From Agapanthus africanus (lineage: Eukaryota; Streptophyta; Magnoliopsida; Asparagales; Amaryllidaceae): 64,000 nucleotides of DNA. The notes beneath the pieces were generated by a model. It ran no database searches and was not told where the DNA came from. It was given only the letters and a program-made list of their open reading frames with translations. Of the stretch, positions 22,889-34,497 are shown one piece after another. The stretch lies in NCBI GenBank assembly GCA_030015575.1, contig CM057338.1, forward strand, positions 633,632,189-633,696,188. Reading direction: 5' to 3'. Both the position numbers and the translations under genes were made by a program. How positions within the stretch are numbered: the first letter of the stretch is position 1; every line of letters starts with the position of its first letter.

Positions 22889-25670
22889 CCATCTGTAGCA
22901 GTGGTTGTAGTATCTCATACTCAACCATCCCATAAAAGTCTCTATCTGGGAACAGGCCTTTATGAGTGGATCCGCTGTGTTGTCCTCTGAGTCTATTCTC
23001 CTAACCTCGATCACCCTGGAGATCAACCATCTCCATGATCAAGTGATACTGCCTTAGAATATGTTTGGATCACTGATGGGACCGTCGTTCCTTGGCATAA
23101 GCCAAAACTCCATTATCTCACAATGGTAGGAACGTAGTTCATCTCATGAACCAATATACACCCAAACAGCCTCTTTGGTAGCATCTTAAGTAGCGATGTA
23201 TCCTGCCTTTATCGTCTAGTATGCCACGGTATCTAGCTTGGAACTCTTCCAACATACCGTCCCTTTACTGAGGGTAAAGACAATGCCTGCGACTGACATT
23301 CAGTCGTCTTTATCACCCTGGAACCCTTCCAGTGATTCTCCCCAGGATCGATTGATACCATCTCACTACAACTAGTGAGAATCCTAACATCCAATTAAAT
23401 CTATCTCATAGATCCAAAACTCAGGATTTAGGAGGTATCAGTTTGATCCTATATGGAGAATCATAGTGATAAGCGGAGATTGATCGAGCGTAGCATAAGA
23501 AACTCCTTTCTTATCAAGAGTATGTCATCCACGTACTCTACGAGGATCACCACCATACTCCCTACTACCTTTTCGTGTATACAAGGTTCATCTACCATTT
23601 TGATGATGTCAAACTCTTTGACTAATCCATCAAAACAGATGTTCCAGCTCCGCGATGCCTGCTTTAATCCTATAAAGCATCTTGCACACGTTTCCGCTGC
23701 TCCCACTGTCTACGAAGCCCCCTGGCTGTGTACTTATAGACACTCTCTTCTAAACTATCATTTAGAAAAGCAGTCATGACACCCAACCACCAGATATCGT
23801 AGTCATGGTATGTAGCCGTGGTAAGTAGGATCTGGATGGACTTAAGCATAGATACTTGAAAAGGTTTCATCATTATCCACATCTGGTCAATGATGCAAAC
23901 TTTTAACAAGTCTAGCTTTGAAAGTCTCAACTTTTCCATCTACACCAAGTAATCTTCTCAAGATATACTTGCTCCTGATGGGGATTTAACCCTTCAGATA
24001 TTGCAACCAAAGTCCATACTTTGTTGGTGTACATGGATTCCATCTCAGATCGCTAAACATCCAGCCATTCTTACAGAGTCTTACTCCTGATGGCCAGCTC
24101 GAAGCTAGTTGGGTCATCATCTCATGATGCAATCCTCGCTCCCACTGTCATAGAGAAACCGAAGTAACTCTCAGGTGGGTGAGGAACCCTACTAGATCGG
24201 CGGAGAGGCTGAGGTTCGTTGGTAACTATTGAATCCTTTGGTTCTTTCAAATCATCAGCTGCAGTTTGTATAGCTGGAACATTTCCAGTTCTACATAACA
24301 GATCTTGCCTCGAGCTTGTCCGGATTTTGCTTTTAGACATAGGCCGGTCAACCCCAAATCTTAACTAGCTTAAGACATGGGCTCTTCCCTATCCATATCA
24401 CATATGAAGTGGTAGGAAACTGATTTGATTAGAACCCTTTTCAATAGGTATGCAGCTTCACAAGCGCATAACTCCTAAAAGGAAAATAGGAAACTCAGTA
24501 GTACTCATCATAGAGCACACCATATCATATAGGGTGTGATTGCTCCGCCCCGATATACCATCGTGCTATGGTGTATACAGAGGAGTAATGCTGAGAGAGA
24601 ATCTCATTCTCCTTTAGAATAGTCCAGGATTTTCGTGCTCAAGTATTCTCCTTCTTGATCTCATCAAAGGACATAATACTTATACCCGTATTCTGGTTTT
24701 TTTACTTCTAACTTATATTCTGTGAATATCTCAAAAGGTTCGGACTTGTGTTTCAACAGGAACAGAGGTCTGAATCTCGAAAGATCATCAGAGAATGTAA
24801 TGAAGTACAAAGAACCGGTCCTGGCATGTGTAGACAGGGGACCTACATACATCAACATGTATCATCCCAAGAGTTCACTAACTCTTTCTCTGTTTCCAGT
24901 AAACGGAGCTATGGTCATCTTATCTTTGTGACATGACTGGCAAGTTTCACAAGATGTAAATTCAAACTAATTTAAATATGCATCTTTATGAAACTCTAGC
25001 TAGTCGGGTCGCATTGATATGACCTAGTCTACAATACCTCAAGAAGAATTCGTTCATTTCTGAACTCTTCCTCTTTTTTGTGTTCCGTATACTAAGAACT
25101 GTAGTTTGATTTAGAACATCAACGCTTTTAGATAACGTGCCTGAACCGATCAACTTTTGATACAGGAAATATTCAAAACATTATCCAACAATACAAAATT
25201 TTACCGTTTCTTTACTAATAAAGAGACAGATATGATTTTGTATATCAGGTTCGGTATCTAATAACATTCGTTCAGAATCAATGTATTTGTAATACAGGGT
25301 GACAGTGACTAACAGACTTGGCTGCAACACTTGCCCCGTTTTCTGTCTCATGAAACTTATCACCCGTTCTCAGTTCTCTACCTTTCTGTAGCCCTATGTA
25401 ACTGATTACATATCTGGGATCCTGATCTGGTATCACATACCCAGGACGTAAAGGATACTGAGAAACAGTTCTCTGTAATGAACACACCCGAAGATGATGT
25501 ATCAGCATGCACTCTCTTCGTTTGGGCGGCACGGGAAATCTGGTATTCCCCAATTTCCTGCTCTGTCTTATAACATTTATAAGTTGGAGCGGGACCAACG
25601 TTCCCCAGCTCAGTACAACAAGCGGGTTCGGTCAATAATCCGTTTTATTATCTTGATTAAGGCGTGATAT
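22889..25670 (-). pseudogene. E2 capsid-less gag and decayed pol
   Basis: Collinear with E1. The gag start codon is changed to ATA at 25670-25668. The capsid region is missing and the zinc-knuckle remnant keeps only one cysteine. The protease motif reads DTR instead of DTG near 25430, removing the active-site glycine. Integrase is cut by the same YYVL-stop lesion as in E1 (fragment 24858-24664). About 150 bp of the integrase C-terminal region present in E1 are deleted at about 24292. The reverse-transcriptase fragment 23706-23461 keeps YVDD. Shared lesions with E1 imply that both copies descend from an already defective source. Confidence 0.85.
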
Positions 25671-26122
25671 GGTCGCTACCAGGAGAGAGAGAGAAGAAAA
25701 CACTCAGCGTGCGCTCTGTCAAGAATAGATTGGTTATTATTTTATCTAATCAGGATGGCTCCCACTGCTTTTTATCAAATCTTCCTTCAAACCCTAAAAG
25801 GAAAGACTAGCCGGGATTAATTACACACTACAAGTTCGCCAATCTTTCAGCCAGGCCAGTGTCGATACTTTGAGGGAGGTCCCCCGTGCTTTCGCACGAA
25901 CCTAATTAATGTAAACCTCGTTTTCCCAGAGGCGTAACCCCGTTGACACTTTTCTAGACACCTACTTGATCGGCTAATTGTAATGTATAAAACTCTCCCA
26001 GGAGTAACTCTTACTCGCAGCGGGTATCGGGATCCAACTATCTCATAGAAGGTATGCAATCTCATTGCAAATTTCAACACTTGAAATTCCCGATAATATT
26101 TTGCCCCTAGCTCGCTATGACC

Positions 26123-26314
26123 TTGACGCATGCCAAACAACCCATAGTCTGCTAGTCAAGTTCAACCCGTACATTTCTTGATTGAATTAAACCCACCCGC
26201 ACGACCCTTGACGCATGCCAAACAACGCCGTACGAATACCCTAATCCAATCGCATCGTATGCTAGCAGATAAGCACTAGTTAGCTACCGTACACTACGCC
26301 TTGACGCATGCCAA
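26123..26314 (-). other. E2 triple leader dyad
   Basis: TTGACGCATGCCAA occurs three times: 26123-26136, 26208-26221 and 26301-26314 (spacing 85 and 93 bp). The centre GCAT differs from the AAG of E1, its closest relative, yet is the same in all three copies. Confidence 0.87.
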
Positions 26315-26465
26315 ACAACCGCAGCACGAATACTAAATAGTACTTATCTGAAATGACGGAGGGCTACGACAGGTTTTTCTGAAAACCTATTGCGTAATGA
26401 ACTTGATATCGTTGTAGAATCAAATGATTTTAGAAATGGAGTGCTTTTGAGGCTTATTTAGTTTT

Positions 26466-26700
26466 GCTAAAGGAGTCACTCCCGGTGAAGGGATCGTCGG
26501 TCCTTTCCTCGTCGAATGAGGTGCGGGATATATTATATATATCACTGTGCAAAGCAGAACTCTTAAAAGCAATCAAAAGACATACCGAGTGTGTAGCATC
26601 TGCCAGTTATTGCTAAAGGAGTCACTCCCGGTGAAGGGATCTCGGTCCTTTCCTCATCGAATAAGGTGCAGGATATATCACATATATCGCTGTGCAAAGC
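26466..26700 (-). repeat. E2 tandem hairpin unit (two copies)
   Basis: Copies start at 26466 and 26612. Hairpin 1 is CCTCGTCGAATGAGG (26507-26521) and CCTCATCGAATAAGG (26652-26666). Hairpin 2 is perfect in both: GATATAT/ATATATC at 26527-26533 with 26537-26543, and at 26672-26678 with 26682-26688. E3 has GATATTC/GAATATC at the same place. Confidence 0.85.
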
Positions 26701-28525
26701 AAGAACTGTAGCTACCTGTTTTATTTTGAAATTCGATTCTACAACATCTTAGGTTTCCTTTTATTTCATTAATCATATTAATGAAGTCCCATCATTTAAG
26801 TACCTAATCATCACAGATAAATACGACGTACACTTATGCCATCCGCATTTGCCTCGATGTCCCCTCGTGCACCGTTAGGTTAGGTAACTAACGGCAGAGC
26901 AGGACAGGGCTAGCGCGGGTGTAAAACATAAGTAACATCTATATAATATATCATATATACTATATACTGTATCTATCAAAGAACATCACAGATATCGCAG
27001 CAGAATAATCATATGAAATATTGGATATACTAGGACGTCCGTGTTTTCAATACGAGCCAGTATAAAACACGGATTCCACGGTCGTGATGAATAGCCAAAC
27101 CCACACCCATAGACCCCTACGAGAGCGGCAAGCAACCCTACCAATTCTGGAGTTAGGAGACCCGGACTCGACTCCTCGAGTTGGTCTCCCACTGGACTCC
27201 AGAACCCGGTTACTTGTGCCCTCCTCCTTGGGTCTATCCTAGTGCGGAAAAGTAAATAATATACAACAGGTGACAACTCCCGCAACCTGGAAGTGCCCCA
27301 ATAAAAGAATATTACATACAAGTTTTTACATGAATGAAAATGAAAAACACTCATCTCACATAAAAAACCCCGGCTATTCAAACACGACGATCCAATATAA
27401 CATATCCAGCAACACATAACATCACATGTCATCAACGTAAGTAAATATGCGCATCCCAATTGTCGTTGACATATAGCAACGAAACCGGCGATATCACATA
27501 TTACACTTACGGTCACAGAAAAGAAAGTGTAAAACTACAACAGTTGGAATCCGCAACCACCTCAGACATCGCATGCCTGACCAAATGAATTACTTAGACA
27601 TCGCATGCCTAACAATTATAAACCCCGCATTTTAGTCTCAAAATCGAAAACACTTTTCAATATCAAGTCGGGCAATTCAACAAGATTCCCGACAGTCTGA
27701 TCGAATACTCGTCGCAAACTTTAGTAGGCGGCTGCACCCCCGATACCGTCGACGAAGTGCACCAAGGCGGAACACCGCTACCGCGAGCACCCGGACGGAT
27801 GCTTTCGACGACGGGGTCCTCCTACAGTCACTTGGTCGGGGCTATGGAGTGAGGCTGTCTATTAAGTTTACCCGGCGAGTATCCGCGTACGCTACGTGAT
27901 TGCGACGGACTTTTGATCACATCAAAATTCCGTGGCAACCGATCAAGTGAGACTAAACTGCTATGTTTATAACATTCATTCAGTTATCTCATAACTTTTG
28001 TGAATTCCAATTATTGTATCACATTCCAGATAAATAGAAAATGTTAAACTTTCCCATCGAACAATCGAACACCCAAGTTTTCCCGATACAGCTCAATAAA
28101 TGAAATAAGTCTAACAACATTCAGTTCGTGCCTCAGTACCAACGGTCCAGCCGTAGAAGGGTCAAGCCAACGCCTCACATGTGGCACGCCGTACTGCCCC
28201 AAACCCGAAGGTTCAAAGGGCAGTTCAAGACGGTCACATAATCGAGTTAAGGTTTGTTGTCTTCTAGAGGGTCCATCGCGTTACTTGCACTACTTAGAAC
28301 GTCGTTAAACTTCGGAAAAATCCAACACTTGGAAATTTCCCGACAGGGGAAAAATTGGGTATTTATATCCGGTCGAACTTTTTAACATATTCTAAAATTA
28401 TCTGGAAAGCCACACAGACAAAATTTGATACTCCGATCGATACACCGAATCCCCAAAACAACCCAGAACATTCAACTCTGGAATAAATTTTAAATATTCC
28501 CATAAAATCCATAATAATTAAATAG

Positions 28526-28652
28526 GAATTACTGTGCAGAAAATATGTGATGACGTCACTACCTAGCCGCGGAACCGCCGCATAAGCTGGGCTTCTGCCG
28601 CGGTTCCGCGCTCTGTTGGATGAATCTTTCGCCTGAGTTTGCACAGTAATTC
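28526..28652 (-). other. E2 leader stem-loop near primer site
   Basis: GAATTACTGTGC (28526-28537) pairs perfectly with GCACAGTAATTC (28641-28652), and CGCGGAACCGC (28568-28578) with GCGGTTCCGCG (28600-28610). The left arm interval includes TGACGTCA (28551-28558). The structure lies 150-275 nt from the primer-binding site. Confidence 0.85.
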
Positions 28653-28798
28653 TTATAATTATTTATTGAATTTTTTAGGCATTTTTAATACACAAAAATC
28701 CGCATTTTCGGAAAAAGTCTAAAGAGCATATTCCGGTTTGGGTTTTCGGGTCGTTCGGACTTCAAATTCCGTCTAGACTTCGCCTAAGGCTCTAGCTA

Positions 28799-28811
28799 GG
28801 CTCTGATACCA
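28799..28811 (-). other. E2 primer-binding site
   Basis: GGCTCTGATACCA on plus, reverse complement TGGTATCAGAGCC, complementary to initiator tRNA-Met; one base separates it from the LTR. Confidence 0.9.
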
Positions 28812-28812
28812 C

Positions 28813-29531
28813 TGTAGGTCAGGCAGCCACCCCATCCAATGGGGTCGCCGTGGCACCAACGGGTCCCTCAGCCGCTACTTTTTACGCATGCCCCCTCCTA
28901 TCGCTCATTGCCTCCATGTGATTCGGGACTGTACCCAAAAACCACCGTTTTGCACGCCCTCTTGGACGTGGTAAGATGGAAATCAAAGCACAGTGGGAAC
29001 CACACAAGACTCTATGACGATCTCGGGTCAACAGACTACTCTGTACCAGTGTCACCAGAGAACTGCCATCTGACGTGAGGTATAATACCATCTGGGAGTT
29101 CTCGGCGAGTCCGTCCAGTGTACCCAGTCTCTACTGAGCACCCGTATATCATCTCCGATGTCAAACACCAATGGATATGGGATCATCCATCGCCCATCTG
29201 TATGGGTCGAGAAGGTATACGCTAGTCTACTCTGGTATATCGATGCCCCGTCTCGATACACCCACGACTAGGGACTTTGAAGGATGTACTTATGGACTAC
29301 CATGTCCCCACTAGTATGATCCGCATCATAGTCCAGGTAGTCAAGCACACATCCTAAGGGCTTTACCAACATGTAACAGAGAGAAAAACAGTATACACGT
29401 TAAGGTAAAGATCAACCAGATAGCATACTATCATGTCGAGCAAGAAAGTCCTCCCTATATATGTCCCAGCATCCACTACAATATACATCCTATGTACAGT
29501 AATGGCCTCTAGGGCATACATATAACTAACA
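28813..29531 (-). repeat. E2 5' LTR, shortened and chimeric
   Basis: Positions 28890-29531 match the U3 half of the 3' LTR (22232-22868) almost exactly. Positions 28813-28889 do not match: they read TGTAGGTCAGGCAGCC and include the hairpin CCCCAT/ATGGGG. About 1.57 kb of LTR is thus replaced by about 77 bp, which still ends in the proper LTR terminus next to the primer site. Confidence 0.9.
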
Positions 29532-29536
29532 GATAC

Positions 29537-31490
29537 GACGTACACTTATGCCATCCGCATTCGCCTCGATGTCCCCTCGTGCACCGTTAAGTTAGGTAAC
29601 TAACGGCAGAGCGGGGCAGGGCTAGCGCGGGTGTAAAACATAAGTAACGTCTATATAATATATCTTATATACTATATACAGTATCTATCACAACATATCA
29701 AATGATCACATCACAGATATCGCAGCAGAAGAAACATATGAAACATTGGATATACTAGGACGTCCGTGTTTTATTTTGAGCCTCTATAAAACACGGATTC
29801 CACGGTCGCGATGAATAGCCAAATCCACACCCCTAGACCCCTACGAGAGCGGCAAGCAACCCTACCAATTCTAGAGTCAGGAGACCTGGACTCGACTTCT
29901 CGAGTTGGTCTCCCACTGGACTCTAGAACCCGGTTACTTGTGCTCTCCTCCTTGGGTCTATCTAATGCGGAAAAAGTAAATAATATACAAATGGTGACAT
30001 CAACCTCATCCCGGAAGTGCCCCAATAAAATAATATTACATACATTGAATTTTACATGAATGAAAATAAAAACCCTCATCTCACATAAAACCCTCGGCTA
30101 TTCAAAACGCGATGATCCAATATAATATATCCAGCAACACATAACATCACATGTTGTCAACGTAAGTAAATATGCGCATCCCAATTGTCGTTGACATATA
30201 GCAACGAAACCGGCGATATCATATATTACACTTACGGTCGCAGAAAAGAAAGTGTAAAACTACAACAGTTGGAATCCGCAACCTTCTTAGATATCGCATG
30301 CCTAATTATTATAAACTCCGTATTTTAGTCTCCATATCGAAAACACTTTTCAATATCTTGTCGGGCAAATCAACAAGATTCCCGATATTTTGATCGAATG
30401 CTCGTCGCAAACTTTTAGTAGACGGCCGCACCCCCGATGCCGTCGACGAAGTGCACTAAGGCGGAACACCGCTGCCGCGAGCACCCGAAACGGATGCTTT
30501 TGGCGACGGGGTTCTCCTACAGTCACTTGGTCGGGGCTATAGGGTATGGCTGTCTATTAAGTTTACCCGGCGAGTATCCGCGTACGCTACGTGATTGCGA
30601 CGGACTTTTGATCGCATCAAAATCCCGTGGCAACCGATCATCTGAGACTAAACTGCTATGTTTATAACATTCAAATTAGTTATCTCATAACTACTTGTGG
30701 ATTCCAAATATTGTATCACAATCCAGATAAATAGACAATGTTAAACTTTTCGATCGAATGATCAAATACCCAAGTTTTCCGAAATAGTTCTCAACACTTG
30801 AGGGGAGTTTAAAAACATCCATCACATGCCACAGTACCAATGGTCCAGCCGTAGAAGGGTCAAGACAACGCCTCACATGTGGCAACACCGTACTGCCCCA
30901 AACCCTAAGGTTCAATAGGCAATTCAAGACGGTCACATAATCGAGTTAAGGTTTGTTGTCTTCTAGAGGGTCCATTGCGTAACTTGCATGATTTAGACGT
31001 TCTTAAACAACGGAAAAATCCAACACTTGGAAATTTTCCGGGTCGGGAAAAAGTGAGTTATTGATATCCGTTCGAACTTTTTAATACTTTCTAAATATCT
31101 GGAAAACAAAATGAAATTAAATATTCCGATCGAATCAATGATGACAAAATAAACCCCAGAATACTCAACACATGAGTCAGAATAAAAACAACCCAGAAAG
31201 ATGCAGGAATAGTAACGGATATTACTGCATAAAGAACCGTCCCCAATACACTATTCTTGTCGCGGAACCGCCGCGACAAGTGGCTTATTGCCGCGGTTCT
31301 GCGGCCACATGGAGGATTTGGGGGCTCGTTTTTCATGGTAATTCTTACAATTGCCTGCTGATTTTTTAAGGTATTTTTAATTCAGAAAAATCACATTTTA
31401 AAATTTTTTTCCAGAGAGGGGTATAATTTAACGTATCGGGGTTCGTTCCGAGTTTTAACTTCGTAAACACATCGCCTAATGCTCTAGCTA
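29537..31490 (-). other. E1 noncoding leader, primer-proximal part
   Basis: Continues E1 beyond the E2 insertion and aligns with 26826-28798 of E2. It contains a GC-rich stem-loop: CTTGTCGCGG (31256-31265) pairs with CCGCGACAAG (31271-31280), or alternatively CGCGGAACCGC (31261-31271) with GCGGTTCTGCG (31293-31303). No gene is seen; frames such as 30079-29771 differ from those of E2. Confidence 0.8.
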
Positions 31491-31503
31491 GGCTCTGATA
31501 CCA
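31491..31503 (-). other. E1 primer-binding site
   Basis: GGCTCTGATACCA on plus; reverse complement fits initiator tRNA-Met, with one base before the LTR. Confidence 0.9.
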
Positions 31504-31504
31504 C

Positions 31505-33697
31505 TGTAGATTTACTAGGCACTCTAAGAAGGTTCTACAAGGCATCAACCATGCCCGATTAAAATTTAGCCGTGCCGAATAACTCTAGACTAGATCTTTG
31601 CCAGATAATTAGGGTAAGACATGCAAGTTAAACTCTTCAACACTAAGTGAATAAGAAATACAACCTTTGTAGATCGGTCCTTCACTTCTAAAGCTCCTTG
31701 TTGTAGTCCCTTCGCTGCGATCATCGAACATCCGGACTCTCGGACGGCTCCATGAGAAGAGGCAACAGTATTGCTTGAAGTCTTCGAGGCCGGAGATGAT
31801 CTATGTCGAGGGAATATGAACTCAAACTTCTACTTCACTAACCAAAGAATTAGTGAAGCAGACACCCTAAACTAAAGTGCTAGTCTAGTAGAGGATGGTG
31901 AAATAGGAAATGGGTATAGTTTAGAATTTCTTTTCTCACATTGTTTCTCTCTCTTTTTCAAACCCTAGAAAGAAAATCAAGGAGGAAGAAGATGAGCTCA
32001 AAATGAATATGAAAACTAATCAAGAGAGAGGAAGAGCTAACCATGGTGAGTGAGTATCATATACTAACTCATGTAGTGACATTACCATGGCTAATTATAG
32101 TGATTAAGTTAACTAATATCTTAAGTAAAACAAAACTAGTGGACTAAGTCAATGCAACCATAAGCTTCATGCATGTGAGCTCATTATCCATTTATTTTAG
32201 AATTACTTTAGATATAAAAACCCTACCAATATAATTAGTATGGTGTATGTCTCATACACCCATGATAGTTGTATCAACAACCATGATATAAAAATATGAA
32301 CACAAATAAATATATATCACATATATATTAAATTGTGCACAAGTGAGAAAAATAAATGCTTAAGTAAACCAATGTTAGTTAATGTAAATTAGTATATCAC
32401 ATATACAATTATACACTAAATTATTAAATCAACACTTGACTTAATGATCCGGTTATATCACATATAACCGACTAACACAAAATATACCAACTTCTCGAAT
32501 CAACACTTGATTCGATAACCCGGTTATATCTCATATAACCGGCCGATACAATAGTCACGAGAATAGAATACGGTATCACATACTCGCATTATTCTCGGTC
32601 CCGCACATATCACATACGCGCTCCTATTTCGTTTTGCCTGAGCCAGTATAACCTCTATGTAGGACTCTAAAGACTCGTCAATACGCCGGCAGTAGGTGAT
32701 GATCATATCAAGCACCCACAAGCCATCAGCGGTACTAGCTGGACGTAATGGCTACCCAGGTATTGAACGATCAGAAGATCAGCAAGCAAGCCCGCTCTAA
32801 CACCTGCAAAAAGCCTAACAGTGACACTACCGTACAGTCCGGTTTCCTCGTCTGATATGTCACATATCAAGTCTAGGGGTGGTAAACGTCAGACCCCAAT
32901 AACCGATAAGTCATGCCGATATTAGGCTCATAACGGGTCGAGAAACTACTGATAACACTTACCAATAAATCTCTAAACTAGCCCTGGCCAGGGACTTCCC
33001 TGTTATGGCCAATCGAGCATAGCGCAACATCAACCACCAATACCGGGAGAGACGAAACCCCTCCTATCGCTCATTGCCTCCATATGACTCGGGATTGTAC
33101 CTAAAAACCACCGTTTTGCATTCCCTCTTGGACGTGGTAAGTTGGAAATCGAAGTACAGTGGGAATCACACAAGACTCTATGATGATCTCGGATCTACAG
33201 ACTAACCTGTACCAGTGTCACCAGAGAACTGCCATCTGACGTAAGGTATAATACAATCTGGGAGTTCTCGGCGAGTCCGTCCAGTGTACCTAGTCTCCAC
33301 TGAGCACCCGTATATCATCTCTGATGTCAAACACCAATGGATATGGGATCATCCATCGCCCATCTGTATGGGTCGAGAAGATATACGCTAGTCTACTCTG
33401 GTATATCGATGCCCCGTCTCGATACACCCACGACTAGGAACCTTGAAGGATGTACTTATGGACTACCATGTCCTCACTAGTATGATCTGCATCATTGTGC
33501 AGGTAGTCAAGTACACATCCTATGGGCTTTACCAACATGTAGCAGAGAGACAATCAGTGTACACGTTAAGGTAAAGAGTAACCAGATAGCATACGATCAT
33601 GTCGAGCAAGAAAGTCCTCTCTATATATGTCCAAGCATCCACTACAATATACATCTCATGTATAGTAATGGCCTCTAGGGCATACATATAACTAACA
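31505..33697 (-). repeat. E1 5' LTR
   Basis: 2,193 bp, collinear with 14367-16570. It ends ACTAACA at 33697 directly before the CCCGT duplication. Confidence 0.93.
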
Positions 33698-34484
33698 CCC
33701 GTTGCACTGGACAGATGCTTTCGTGCACCCCTGTTGCACTTAGTTTTGCTTTTGTGCATATTGTGGCACTTGTATTTTGATTTGATTTCCATGCGCAGCA
33801 GACGCACGTGATTGTTGGATACGCCTTTTGAGGCTGATTTTGCTCTTGAGCACTGTTTTCATGATAAGCACTATATTATGTAGTAGCCGAACATGACTGA
33901 TCTGAGGACAGTACCTGAGTACATTGCATGCATTAAAATCTTACCAAGATGTTTTAAAAAAGGAGCTATAGTCTCGCTATTTCCTACGTGTCTGTGAGCG
34001 ACACGAACGTTAAAAAAAGGGAAAACCTTTTGGGATATTTTAAAAAAAAAGGGCGGAACGTATATTTGAACAAAACGTATATTTATTACTTACAAATGAG
34101 CGCCTGTCACTTGTGCCGTGAGTTACGCATCACACGACGATTCAGAAAAGATTTTTTCATGTGTTTTATTCAGTTTAAAGGATTTTTCCAGGGATGCGTA
34201 CTATATATGTATTATAGTATTTGACTAGTACATATTGGATTTCAGTAGTGGATTTCGAGATCTGTATCTCCATTGTAACTCTGATGATATGCGTGCAAAT
34301 CCGATGATTTGCGTGACGCTTGACGGAGTTCGATTTTGAGTTTCGTACTCGTTTTCATGCGCACTCGATGCGTTGTGGTATTTCTATATCTTCCGTGATT
34401 TCGGAGCCCCGTTGATTTGAGCTGATTATTGAAATGTTTTAGCATTTGGGGGTTTAAATTTAAATTCGGGGACCGAATTTATTT
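33698..34484. other. repeat tract remainder and likely Ty3/gypsy 3' interior
   Basis: The GTGCAC-rich tract continues to about 33800 after the duplication CCCGT. The remainder up to the purine tract at 34485 should be the 3' end of a plus-strand gypsy element, but no chromodomain, integrase or other motif was recognised. Homopolymer-rich segments lie near 34000-34060. Confidence 0.45.
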
Positions 34485-34497
34485 AAGGGGGGAAGAT
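34485..34497 (+). other. Ty3/gypsy-type polypurine tract
   Basis: AAGGGGGGAAGAT directly before TGTAACATTT is the typical 3' tract and LTR start of plant Ty3/gypsy (Tekay/Del-like) elements. Confidence 0.7.

Larger units (their letters stand above)
25671..28798 (-). other. E2 noncoding leader, about 3.1 kb
   Basis: The only uninterrupted family-A leader in the window. From gag outward it has the pyrimidine/AG tract, three dyads (26123-26314), the tandem hairpin unit (26466-26700), a GC-rich segment at 27700-27960 also in E1, and a strong stem-loop (28526-28652). The longest open frame (27516-26986, minus, 176 codons) is not conserved in E1, where a small deletion shifts the frame, so it is not called a gene. 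Confidence 0.8.
20665..29531 (-). mobile_element. E2: young family-A copia element with unequal LTRs
   Basis: An 8,867-bp element inserted in the leader of E1, flanked by GATAC (20660-20664 and 29532-29536). The 3' LTR is 2,204 bp, the 5' LTR only 719 bp. The uninterrupted leader of E2 at 26810-26900 shows the sequence that E1 had before insertion, which confirms the junctions. Over the ~640 bp the LTRs share only about half a dozen differences were seen, so the insertion is recent. Confidence 0.94.
14367..33697 (-). mobile_element. E1: family-A copia element, split by E2
   Basis: Flanked by CCCGT at 14362-14366 and 33698-33702. LTRs are 14367-16570 and 31505-33697; the minus orientation is set by the polypurine tract at 16571 and primer site at 31491. 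Removing E2 and one target duplication leaves about 10.5 kb. The LTR pair differs by a few percent by eye plus an extra CATGAAGCTT at about 15033 in the left copy, so E1 is older than E2, consistent with the nesting. Confidence 0.94.

Noticed and set aside
26986-27516. 176-codon minus-strand open frame in the E2 leader
   Set aside because: Longest frame in E2 but not preserved in E1, where the aligned region is frameshifted; no known domain. Kept only as a leader observation.
31491-31503. Possible tRNA-Met gene fragments (CTCTGATACCA)
   Set aside because: These short matches sit next to LTRs in each element and are primer-binding sites, not tRNA genes; no cloverleaf around them.
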